Source: Theobroma cacao
Taxonomy: Eukaryota; Streptophyta; Magnoliopsida; Malvales; Malvaceae
DNA: 64,000 nt
Assembly: GCF_000208745.1 (NCBI RefSeq)
Contig: NC_030859.1
Span: 5,982,034-6,046,033, forward strand
Direction: 5' to 3'
Shown: in pieces, positions 45,579-56,078 of the stretch
Layout: each line of letters begins with the position of its first letter
Numbering within the stretch: the first letter of the stretch is position 1
Program-made: the position numbers and the translations under genes
The notes under the pieces: generated by a model
What the model was told of the DNA's origin: nothing
What the model saw: the letters and a program-made list of their open reading frames with translations, nothing else
The model's database searches: none

Positions 45579-46259
45579 TGGTTGAGAAAGATTATCTCAA
45601 GACCTTGATGTTAAAATATTTTGATCTTTCAAGACTTTATTGTTAATTGTTGAGAACTTAAAAACTCGTTATTAGTTGGTTTGTTCTTCTAGGACAACAA
45701 TATTATTAAGGAAGTTTGCGTTTTTCAACATTATCATGAATGTTTGTGTTATTGAATATTATTATGGATATTTGTGTTCTTTATTAATATCTTCATCAAT
45801 CTCATATTATTATAAATGAGGTTTTTGTAAATTGTGATCTATATGATGCCTTAGAATATTTATTGAATTATTGTTTTTTTTCCCTTGTTATTAAACAAAA
45901 CAAAATTAAAGAGCATATATTATTAAAAAAATATTATCAAATTATTTTTGTATTATGATAAAAAATATTACTTATTTATAATAAAGAGTATTTTTTTCTC
46001 ATCATAGTATTTTTGTTTTTTAATTAATTTTTTTTTAAATTTTAATAAAGGGTATTTTTGTTATTTATTCATTATTCTTTAATTATTTTTAAATTTATTC
46101 CGACCAACCAAACAATAGAATAAGTAATAATAAAAGTTTCCATCCTATTTTATTCCCATGAACCAATCTAAGTAATAATTATTCTTCTCCTATTATATTC
46201 TCTTGAAATGACAATTTTATTCTCATTATATTCGTTCCAGTGAACCAAACATGCTGTAA

Positions 46260-47867
46260 GTGTTTTTTGGTCTAGATTGATGTAATTGGTTTTAATGTTT
46301 CATTCGCATTTAAAAAAACATTAAAGGTTTTTTTTTTTTAAATTGAGAGAAGAAATTCGAATCGTACTTTTTTAAGCAAAACAATCATGCGCAAACCAAT
46401 GAATCAAATGTTCATATGCAAACATTGAAATCTTTAATCTATCAAATATTCATATATATACAAGTCTAATGAAAAAAAAACCTTTGAATTAATTTTAAAT
46501 ATTAAATACAAAATGTCTCAGTACAACCAAGTCATTGATTTCCAAGGTATACATATACTATCACCAAGATCCAAAAAATTAAGACCCTAAATTGAGCTTT
46601 GAGACAAAAAATGGGAATAAAGGAAGTAACTATAAATTGAAGATATCAAATTTTATCATACGGTTGAAATGTTAGAAGGAAAAAAGGAAGAAATAAAAAA
46701 TAATTGTATACATCAATTACAAAATAACATGAAAGAAAAAAAAATTAAAGAGTAACGACCCTTTTTTGCCCTTTTCCTTTCCCTTTTTTCTACATTCTTC
46801 CTTTCACCTTCTTCATATCCTATTCTCCCTCTGGCTTCTCTGTTTAGATTGGTGGTTGTCGATATGGGTTCCTTCTTCTCTGCCTTTCTCCCTCACGTTC
46901 CACCTCTTTCAACCTCTATTATAATTAAAATTCATTAAAAATAAATACCAAAAAAAAAGGCATGGATCTGTGATGCAGATTGCGTCATGAGAGCAATGGT
47001 GACAGTAGAAATCTGTTAAAGAAAGGAGGATTTACATACCCAACCCTGCCATCATGGCAAGCTTTTGAGTCTTACAAAACAAAGAACTGATAATGAAAGA
47101 GAGAGGGATACCACAACTGTCACAACTGTTGCTGTGATGGTTGGAGTAGAAATCTGCCACTACTATCACAACTGCTGTTGGCAATGAGATTAGTTCACCA
47201 AGAAGCTGGAATAGCAAAGTTGTTGCCAGTCATTTCTTATTACCACTTATTTTCTCGGATCACCATTTCAAGAATCAGTCATATAGGAACACAGAAACAA
47301 AAACCAGGGCGAAAAAGAGAAAGAAGTCATATGTGGTTCCTGGGCACCCATATCCACACAAGTATTAGCACTATTGTTCAACTGTGTTATCGCATTTATC
47401 TCAGAACCCAAGAATAAGTCCTTTTCCAGTTCTTCTAAGGTCAAAATCTTGTGTCGTTGCAGACAAGTCTCAAGTGCTAACATTGTTCATACTGTGAATT
47501 ACAATCTGTACTACAGAACATGAAAATTCTGTCATGCAACCATTTCCGTACTCAAAATTTATGCCCCAAAACACCTAATTACAGTAATATGCAAGAAACT
47601 CTTAATGTACAGATTCTCCATTATGCATTCAGTAATGTTCAATTAGTCTTTCATAAAGATGCAATTTCTTTGCCTTTCTTTGTCACAAGTGTAATACTTG
47701 TGTGAATATTATTGTCCGAAATTTTATTAAATCAATGGCTGCTGAAATTGAAATCATATAGGCGTTTATCAACTAAATCCTAAACCTAATATAATTACCA
47801 AGTACAGGTGTTTGCAGATGAGATTTCAGGAAGGGAAAAACAGAATGAACCATGAAAATTAAAGCAA

Positions 47868-47906
<39 letters not shown>

Positions 47907-49476
47907 AACTTTTAGAATTTTAATTTTTGTGACTTATACAATCTTATTTTCACCTTTATGTTGGGTTTGTAACTTAGCATTAAAGGATCTTTAAAAAAAA
48001 AAATGCATAAGAAGAAATATGAAAGAGACAAAAACTTAAAAATGAATTTCCTAGTAACTGTGAACAATCCAATTGCAATTTATGTTGGATAACATGGCAT
48101 ACTTGCAGCTCCTGATTATAAGTTTAATGAGGTGGCACCTCATCTACCCATAAATGGAACCTTTTCAATAGAGAGGAGCCGGATCCTAATTGGAAAAGGA
48201 ATTCTAGTTCTTTTAGGATTAGGGATGCTAGGTTTCTATATGAGTCATGTATTGTTTCCGAGCAATATTTCCCTTGTGATTGTGTGATACAATCAGCCTT
48301 TGGTGTGACTAATAAGGAACTCCAAGTGCAAAGCTCAGGGATTTCTTCTCTTCTGCCCTTTTCTTTATTCAATTTTGTTTGTTTTATCTAGAATTTAGAT
48401 CAGAAAACTCCCACAAACCTCACCACCTAGTGGTCTTACATCAACACTAACTAAAATAAAATAACCAAAATAATTGAAAAACCCCAAATTTATAAAAATT
48501 ACAATTAAACCCATAAAATAGAACAAAGTAACAAAACAAAATCTCAAGTAGTTTAATCCCCCAATTAGCTTCTTGTCATTCTTCATTAATATCAGTTAGC
48601 TTCTTCTCATTCTTCATAAATTTCAGCCAAGGGTATGCTAGCATCATTTCTAACACAACTTGGCCTAATAGTGGCACTAATGGGATTAGTTCAACTCATT
48701 AGTCATCACAAGATGAGGAAATCACAAAAAAATGCAGGATTAAAGATTTTTACCACAAAAAACTGCTGAGCTTCTCCATGCATAAAGTGGACACAAGTTT
48801 ATTACTATAACGGAAAATATACAACATGCCAGATGATTACACTGAGACTAAATAGATCTAAACATACAATGGTAGGCATCTAGGACATAAAAGAGAAAAA
48901 CGGTATGCATTTTGACTGACATTGGAAAAAGCAATCTCCAGCTCTGCCAACATTAGCAATGGCTCAAAAAGATATGAATAGATGTTGAATCAATCATGAA
49001 TCTTTTGCAGGAAATAAATTTCGGCCTTGACAAAATTTTCAAGTTGAACTTCCTTCTCTGAAATATTGGTTCCTTAACTGAATTGAAAAGAAATAAAAGG
49101 AAAAGAGATAAATCCAAAACATAACTCCTTGCAGTTATCCAACTCATCGTACAAATTTTTGGGGGCATTACCAGTAGTATCCCCGATGAAACCAGTATAT
49201 AAGATTTACATAGCTCTGCCAGAGATCATGAGAACAACCATGTGGAATCGCATTGTGGTCCAAGGTTAGAGCTCGCTTGAAGCTCTTTATGGTATCCATG
49301 CTACATTTGGTGGAGTCAACTCATCCTTCTACTATTCTGGTCTTATGAACTCTTAGCTGTTCTTCATTCAAAGCTTTCCAAAGAGTTAACCAGTACCCAA
49401 CTACCAATCCAATGTGGCACTTGTAGAGACTAGAGCTAAGATGAAAGAAAAGTTCCAAAAATGCTGTCATATATTC
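46260..49476. other. Spacer between Harbinger and PPR gene
   Basis: The first 60 bases are the LINE tail with an A-run at 46312-46318. The rest has no supportable gene. It holds a TA microsatellite (about 47870-47901) and a small repeat of CAGTTAGCTTCTT.TCATTCTTCAT (48566 and 48594). Bases 49180-49476 would include the PPR 3' untranslated region. Short ORFs at 47178, 48124 and 48395 have no family features. Confidence 0.5.
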
Positions 49477-51078
49477 TTACTTCCCTCTTAATCTCATACT
49501 CTTCCGCTTTTGATGCAGTGCAAATCGTCTTGCCATAGCAGGATTGTAAAACTTCCTCATATGGTCAGAAAGTTTCTGGATGGCTTGGAGATTACCAATT
49601 GTTGAAAGCTGCATCAAAAAGGAGTCAAACTTCGGGTATGGCAATTTCAATCCCTTGTTTACAACATCTTCCAAAAGAAAACAAGCATCTTCCACTTTAT
49701 TACAGCTGAAAAGCCCATCAATCATGATGCAATAAGTCTCAATGTCTTGTGCACAGCCCCTGTTATCCATCTCTTGCCAAGTCTCAAGCACCCCATCAAG
49801 ATCACCCATCTGAAAAAACATTGAAATCAACATATTATAGGTTTGCACACTAGGCACACAACCCACATCAATCATTCTTTGATAAAGCCTCAGAGCTTCA
49901 TCACTCTTCATATTATCGCAAAGAACCTTGAGAAAACAATTATAACTAACTATATCAGGAGGGTATCCTTTGTTTCCCATCTCTTCCAAGAACTTGTAAG
50001 CTTCCTCAATCTTCCCTGCTGAACACATCCCTTCAATCAATTCTTTGTATGTTGAAACGTCAGGAAGGCAACCACTATTTATCATATGCCCTATAAGCTC
50101 AAAGCATTCCTCCATTCTGTTGTCTTGGATTAAAGCCACAGTCATGATTGCATAAGTTTTTGCAGTGGGAGACGACATGGTTGACCCTTTTGTTCTCATA
50201 AACTCAAAAAGTTCAGCTGCCTCACTAACCATCCCTGCTTTGCAAAAGGCGTCAATAGCAGTATTGTAAGTAAAGTTATCAGGAGTATGACCCAACTGGA
50301 TCATTGCTTCCAGAACCGTCATTCCTCTTTTTGGATTCCTAACTCTGCACCACCCAAAAAACAATATATTGTAAGAATTAGCATCTGGTTTAACCCTAGT
50401 CTTCATCCTGTTGAACAGAACCTCAGCATCCTCAACTAGACTACACTTGCACAAAGCATCCAACAGCAAGTTAAAGGCATTGATCTCCGGCTGTGTCTTC
50501 ACCCTTATCCTCTTCTTCTTAGCAAATTTCTGAAGATGAGTCAAATGCTTTTCAGTATATTGTCTCAAAATGAGGAGCAAAACTTCAGTAGGGACCGCAT
50601 TCCTGTTACTCCTCTTCATATGATCAAGCATGTCACAAACGATTCGAAATTGTTTAATCTTATACTTAGTACCGGACAAAATGTCAATCATTTGATTATA
50701 AGCTTGAGGCTGATGGGCATAATTATGTTGACGGGCTGCCCATGTGAAAAACCTGAATGCTAACTTCTCCTCCATAGAAAGCCTTTGGAGAAGCTCTAGA
50801 ACCAAAGGAGTAGTCAATTGGAGCTCAAGTTGGTCAAGGGATTTCTCCAGATTGTCATATGCTTTAGAGTTATCCATAATAGTCGCATAGAACTTGGCCA
50901 CATCACTGAAACCGGAATCAGATGCTCTTGTATTCGAGCAAAATGCGGCAACCACAAAAGGGGGATTGATGGGCAGGCGAGCAATCCTAAATAAAGCTGT
51001 GGGAATTGGGTTATTTTGGCAGAGAAAGGAGTTTGGAGATTTAAGAGCAGAGAGACATGCAAAACGAATTCTTCTCAT
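49477..51078 (-). CDS. P-class pentatricopeptide repeat protein, probably mitochondrial
   Basis: An intact single-exon gene of 533 residues, ATG at 51078-51076. The first 50 residues are rich in Arg, Ser and Ala with few acids (MRRIRFACLSALKSPN, then RIARLPINPP), as in mitochondrial presequences. Residues about 100-195 are a pre-PPR helical region (EEKLAFRFFTWAARQ). Eight or so 35-residue P-type PPR motifs span about 199-478, e.g. INAFNLLLDALCKC, NSYNILFFGWCRV, VSYNCFLKVLCDNM and QTYNMLISMFFQMG. No E, DYW or SMR domain follows; a basic tail (ALHQKRKSMRLRGK) ends the protein. P-class PPRs bind organellar RNA for stability, processing or translation. In style it recalls the Arabidopsis At1g73400 group, but this is from memory. 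Two broken duplicates lie at 16987-22010. Confidence 0.95.
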   Translation of the reverse strand: MRRIRFACLSALKSPNSFLCQNNPIPTALFRIARLPINPPFVVAAFCSNTRASDSGFSDVAKFYATIMDNSKAYDNLEKSLDQLELQLTTPLVLELLQRLSMEEKLAFRFFTWAARQHNYAHQPQAYNQMIDILSGTKYKIKQFRIVCDMLDHMKRSNRNAVPTEVLLLILRQYTEKHLTHLQKFAKKKRIRVKTQPEINAFNLLLDALCKCSLVEDAEVLFNRMKTRVKPDANSYNILFFGWCRVRNPKRGMTVLEAMIQLGHTPDNFTYNTAIDAFCKAGMVSEAAELFEFMRTKGSTMSSPTAKTYAIMTVALIQDNRMEECFELIGHMINSGCLPDVSTYKELIEGMCSAGKIEEAYKFLEEMGNKGYPPDIVSYNCFLKVLCDNMKSDEALRLYQRMIDVGCVPSVQTYNMLISMFFQMGDLDGVLETWQEMDNRGCAQDIETYCIMIDGLFSCNKVEDACFLLEDVVNKGLKLPYPKFDSFLMQLSTIGNLQAIQKLSDHMRKFYNPAMARRFALHQKRKSMRLRGK

Positions 51079-51450
51079 TTGTGGGTTGAAAACAGTATTG
51101 AAAGAGACGGTTTATAGGAAGACGGGATTACCAGATGGAATAGGAATGGCGACGGAGCGGTGGCGGAGACGCCTCTAATCGAGCCCCCGGAAAGCAAAAC
51201 AAAACAAAACAATTCGAGAATGGAGGAGGCAAGCGAGTTTCAGTTCCATATATAGGGCTGCTACTTCAACAAGAAAACAAGGGTGGACTGCCTTTTCAGT
51301 AGATTGTTTTCAAGGCATTTTACACCCATCACCCATCTTTTCCCTCTTTGCCCAACCAGAGACTAAGAGACTGTATTGGAGATAGCTGTCCAACAATATT
51401 ATCTCATGACAACATCAATTCTTTCTCTGTGTTTAGAGCACACAAACTTT
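51079..51450 (-). promoter_or_regulatory. 5' flank of the PPR gene (duplicated with copies 2 and 3)
   Basis: The sequence upstream of ATG 51078 is conserved with the flanks of PPR copies 2 (16987-17219) and 3 (21654-22010). Copy 3 retains it up to the block with TTTAGAGCACACAAACTTTG, so the duplicated unit included the leader and probably the core promoter. CATATATAGG at 51248 (minus strand TATATATGG) could be a TATA-like element; this is only a guess. Confidence 0.5.
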
Positions 51451-51598
51451 GAAAAAAAAAACACAAATCAAAAGACAAGAAAATAAAAAAAAAAAACAAA
51501 AACATTAGAACCGTTGAGTTTTTTTTGGTTACGATTTGTTAATAGGGTTTCGAATATTTAGGGGTTTAGGAGCATTTGAGGCCGCGTATAGAGGAAAA

Positions 51599-51920
51599 GA
51601 GAGGCAAACCAGATCATCGCCGTTGAACAGAGGAACGGTGACTAGGTAGGTGAGAGCTAAGAAGTTTGAGAGAATCTGAGAGGTAGAGAGCTGTGGGTAG
51701 AGAGAGAAAATGAGTGTGAAAATGAAGGAGAGAGGGAGAAAAGAAAGGCAAACCGAAGATCATCGCCGTTGAACAGAGGAACGGTGACTAGGTAGGTTGG
51801 AGCTAAGCAGGTTAGAGAGAAGGTCGGTGAGAGGTACAGAGGTTACAGAGAAGGTGAGAGGCAGAGAGCCTCGGGCAGGGAGAGAAAATGAGTGTGAAAA
51901 AAGGAGGGAGAGAGAAAAGA
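51599..51920 (+). repeat. About 150-bp tandem duplication, GA-rich
   Basis: Copy one (51599-51742) and copy two (51744-51920) share GATCATCGCCGTTGAACAGAGG and GAGAGAAAATGAGTGTGAAAA. It lies in the presumed leader of LTR copy A. Confidence 0.8.
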
Positions 51921-51949
51921 AGGTTAAATAGTAGGGCAGGTTTCCTACT

Positions 51950-52042
51950 AAACGGCGCCGTTTGGAACCAGGGAAAAGGGCGTAATTTTATGTAAACGGC
52001 GTCGTTTCAGGAGGAAATAAAAGCTGCTAAACGGCGGCGTTG
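51950..52042. repeat. Three AAACGGCGNCGTTT palindrome-like motifs
   Basis: AAACGGCGCCGTTT at 51950-51963 is a perfect 14-bp palindrome; AAACGGCGTCGTTT at 51994-52007 and AAACGGCGGCGTTG at 52029-52042 are variants. A related AACGACACCGTTTT lies near 61409 in copy B. The role is unknown. Confidence 0.85.
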
Positions 52043-53548
52043 TAGATTGACCAGCTGAATCCTTGAAGCGGGCTTGATTTTCTTGGGCCGGTACGAACCC
52101 ACTCAAGGTATGGGTTCTGCTTTTTCTTGAGCTACCGTGTTGGGCTTTAGTTGTTGAAATTTTGTGTTGTTTCTTTCATATGATTTTTTGTTGTCTGTTT
52201 TGTATGATTCTTTAGGAAATAAAAAACATAGTTTTAAAAAATATGATAAGGAAAAATATAAAAAATATTTATTTTTACAGTATAGGTAGTAGAAATATGG
52301 AAGCAGGAAATTATGAAAATACGAAGATATAAAAAAATAATAAATATAAAAAAGAATAAAATAGATAGTTATATAAAGTATAATTAGATAGATTAAAAAA
52401 AGAAAAAATAGGATATTTAATTATATAGAATATACTTAAGTAGACATAAAAAAATAGTAATAATAGTAAGAATAATAACATATTATTTGGATGGGATCAA
52501 TGATGGAATATTTGTTAGGACTTGAGAAGTCACAACACCGTTAATTTTCTTAGATGAAGGATTTGGTTAAAATCCCACTAGCATGATGAAAGGGTTTTAA
52601 CCTTAAGTTCCAATATTTCCTAATCCAAATGATATTTTAAATTAATTAATAAAAAAAATAATAATAATGATAATAATAATAATAATAATAACAATAACGC
52701 TAATATTATAACATAAAAGGTGACAAATATTGAAATTTATTACATGCCACCATTACATTATTTATATGTCATTGCATTCACTTAGAGATATTTTGTACAT
52801 GAGTTGAGGCTCCAATGATGGAACTTTTCGAGAAAGCTTGTGAAGACGAGTTCATTTGAAAAATTCCAAAAGAATATTTTGGCGTCCCACCAGTATAATA
52901 GGGTTTAGAGAATGTTTTTAATAAAATACCTTTACTCTACTCATACTAGGATTTGCATTTATAAAAATATTGTTGGTTTGCATTCATAAAAATATTGTTT
53001 TTACCCACAAATGATAACCTCGATGATGGGATTTACTTGATAATCTTGCAAAGGCGAGTTTTCTCAAGTAATTCCCTAGGTGAGAGACCTAGATCCCACT
53101 AATATGATAAGCGGATTCAGGAAATATTTGTAATAAAATGTTTTCATTTGACATTTATCGAGATTTATGCATGGCATTTCATAATTGCATGATATGTACG
53201 TCACACCAATACACTGAATAATGGACTTTAGGTCTCGAATAAAATTAAGAATAAAATAATGATTAAGGAAATATAAAAATAAAATTAAAAATTAAGGTTA
53301 AAATAAGATAACATATAATTAAATGATACTGCTCATGGAACAAGTGTCACTGGGTAATAATCTTTTTCCATGCATAACTGTACTTCCAAATCGAACCTAA
53401 CTCTAAAATTCGCAAACCCAATTTTTATTATTTAGATGAATCTAAAATCAATTTAGGATCTTGTTGAATAAAATAAATTTAATAGGTAACCGATCGCATC
53501 TTATATAAAAATATTGGCAACGACTTCTAAAATTTCCACACGACAATT

Positions 53549-53566
53549 TGACGACTCCGCCTAAGA
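53549..53566 (+). other. Degenerate primer site, tRNA-Arg-like
   Basis: TGACGACTCCGCCTAAGAC resembles the TGGCGACTCCGCTGGGGA primer site used by Tat/Ogre retrotransposons and is followed by TTGAGAGTCAAGCCA. It marks the LTR-internal border of copy A. Confidence 0.5.
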
Positions 53567-56023
53567 CTTTGAGAGTCAAGCCATTAAACAATCTTAATTA
53601 ATAGATGATTTATAATTTCTTAATCTCAAAAAATATTATTTTATATTTTATTCATTTTCTTTGTGATTGTATATCACTCATTGTTATTTATTTATTTATT
53701 TATTGCTTTTAATAATTACAAGACATCTAGAATAAAGAGGCATAAGAAGAGTGGTCAAAGATTAACATCTTTCTTCACACACATGACACATTTTGCATTT
53801 AAGCATGGCCTTCTATTCGTTCTTTGTCTGTTATTAGAAGGGAGTTTAGTAGCTAATAACCTTTGCATGGCCCAAAGATTAAAAGTGACTTGAATCCGGA
53901 GTTAGAGCAATATTTTACATCTCATAATAACTCAGTAACGAAATGTGATCATGGACCGGCTGCAATAGATCAAATCTAGTTCTTTTCATAGTACGGCGAA
54001 AGAATTATGGAATATTTGCCAAAGAATTGGATTGGAAATGGGGTAGATAAGGAGGAGTTCATTAAAACCGTAACTTGCTTGGAACAGGAGGAAAAAGAAG
54101 GGATACTAAGACCGTCTGATTTATTTGATATAAATTACTGGGGATTAGATGGTGTTGATGAAGTGGTGATGATTGACGGTTTAAAGGGCGAATTGGTGCG
54201 GTTGACGGCAGATTAGGTGGTAATATCAATTATTTTGAATATTTAACTTTTCAAGTGATTGATTAAATGTTAGAGAACACCTAGTGTTGTGGTTGGCTTT
54301 GAATCCTACTCGAGTAAAATACTATACTGAGGAGAAGTGTGATGGTTTTAAATTATTAAGTATCCAGCTAGGTGTAGCATTGTTACACTAAGTTTTATTA
54401 GTTGTGTAGCTAGAAAGGGATTGGTGATAAGATTTACCTGGATATTTCGAATTGAAGTTGACGAGTCTATGGGGACGCCTATTAGAAGCTGGTTCTCAGG
54501 TAACAACCAATTTATTAATTGGATGGGTTTTGGATATATCTTTGTGTGGTGGACGACTTTAGATTGGCGGTGGAAATTTAATTTGCCAATGTTTGGACAT
54601 AATGTGTGAAAACGGCTAAATAACGTGGTCTTCGATGTTAACAGATGGAATATAGTGGCAGATATGTCTTATCGAATGGACAGTTGGACTAATGCGGGGT
54701 GGCAATTGCATTATCCACCGAGAAGCTGCACTTGTCATCGAATTCTATGTTTCCTAGTTTGTTCTCTTATATGTCTAAGTAACCATTCTGGCCAATCTCC
54801 TCATCAGGATATTTTACTGTCGCTTCAGCATATGAAATGTTGCGGGGATCTTCGTTGGCTGACAGAGGTGGTATTAGGGGTGCCTGGAATTTAATTTGGC
54901 ACTAGAGTGGGCCTCAACGAATTAGAACATTTCTCCTTCACTGCTTACAAGAACGACTATTTAGAAATGGAGAAAGGGTCAGGAGACATATGTCGGATGA
55001 GGGAATTTGTTCGCAATGTAGTGGGTGTTAGAGAACATATGATTAATGATATGCTGAGAATTAGTTTCCTCGTTAAGACTTTGTTCCTTAAAAGATTAAA
55101 AATATATAAAAATAAGACTAAAAATATATAAATATATATAAATATATTAAAAATAGGAGGTCCACAGCCTAACATCTATCTTAGTCTTTTAATATTTTTA
55201 AATGGATATTTTGGGGTTGTGTGCATGAAAGCTTCCGAGTACTCTCTTTTTCTCTTTTCTTTCTTTCTTTCTTTCTTTTCTTTTTAATTATTTCCTTATC
55301 TTTCTTTCTTCTTTTCTCCCCCACTTTTGTCGCTTAGGGTTTTCTTTCATCATTACCATGCTTAATACACAACCGATTAAGCAAATTTGAGACTTCTGAT
55401 TTCTTTTTTGATTTGTTTGATTAAGTTAAGGATGACATGCACTTATGAATTAATGGGTTTGTTTAGAAAATGTAGACGCGGTGGAGGTAGCTGAAATTTA
55501 CTTTACTATTTCAAAATTTTTTTAGTTTGAATTTAAATAAAGTTTTTATTATTTTTTAAATAGTTTAAATTGTATTAGGATCATATAAAAGCGTATTTTT
55601 TTGTGCCCATTAAATCATGCCACTTGATTTTTTTTAAGACATGTAAGTAGTATCATATATTCATCCTCACTACATGATTTATCAAGAGCACAAAACCCCT
55701 AAAATTGGTGGTAAAAGCCAGAGAGAGGTTGGAGCAATCAATAATTATTGATGATATAAGTCAATTATACATTTTAATCTTCATTAAAGTAAGTTAATTA
55801 AGTTAATCAATATAGGATAAACTAATTACATATCTTTCAAAGAATATAAGGTGGCACTATTTCATGGGTGCTTAAAAACCTACTTTTGAAGATAAGTTAA
55901 ATAAATGATTCAATCATCCTCAAAACGTCATTACAAATTTTCATAACTTAAGACAAATTGTTTTTAAGTACTTTTTTTCTCATCCTTATTATCTGTGACA
56001 ACTACACATCCAACTGTTAGCAG
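53567..56023. other. Presumed retroelement remnant and spacer
   Basis: Following LTR copy A, this may be the internal part of the same element but no gag or pol domain is recognisable. An ORF at 54007-54216 (69 residues, with DLFDINYWGLDGVDEV) and others at 54421, 54625 and 54907 have no family features I recognise. There is a pyrimidine microsatellite (TTTC)n at about 55250-55290 and AT-rich DNA after 55440. Confidence 0.4.
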
Positions 56024-56078
56024 ATCTCAACCTTAAGAAGACACCTCAGCTTGTGGAATTGGCTGAGGATAGCAATTC
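56024..56078 (+). pseudogene. Possible exon remnant, cut by a solo LTR
   Basis: After a plausible acceptor (AACTGTTAGCAG, ending 56023) the sequence is open and protein-like in one frame ([18 protein letters not shown]). It is interrupted at 56078 by a solo LTR, resumes at 58801-58813, and then meets the start of LTR copy B. I do not recognise the gene. Confidence 0.3.

Larger units (their letters stand above)
41646..46256 (+). mobile_element. PIF/Harbinger DNA transposon, defective
   Basis: Ends GGGCATGCTTGGTTG and (opposite strand) CAGCATGTTTGGTTC are imperfect terminal inverted repeats, flanked by the 3-bp target duplication TAA (41643-41645, 46257-46259), the TWA target typical of PIF/Harbinger. 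It contains the two expected genes, a DDE transposase and a Myb/SANT-like protein, both broken. It inserted in the 3' end of the LINE. Confidence 0.88.
51460..53545 (+). repeat. Long LTR of Tat/Ogre type, copy A (5' end unclear)
   Basis: It shares its order of blocks with 60880-63520: a purine-rich leader, CGGCGCCGTTT-like motif, AT-rich middle with (AAT)n, three GATGATGGGA modules, then a terminal stretch with GAACCTAACTCTAAAA and TTTAGGA.  The end abuts a PBS-like sequence (53549-53566). The left limit is set by the end of PPR flank homology and is uncertain. Confidence 0.6.

Noticed and set aside
47178..47417. ORF in the spacer before the PPR gene
   Set aside because: No recognisable domain, low-complexity composition, and overlapping ORFs on both strands.
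48124..48372. Minus-strand ORF of 82 residues
   Set aside because: No homology recognised and no flanking splice or promoter signals.
50536..50763. Plus-strand ORFs over the PPR gene
   Set aside because: They are antisense shadows; the same pattern recurs over PPR copy 3.
54007..54216. 69-residue ORF with an acidic composition
   Set aside because: It follows a retroelement primer-like site, and nothing shows it is an expressed host gene; noted only as part of the remnant.
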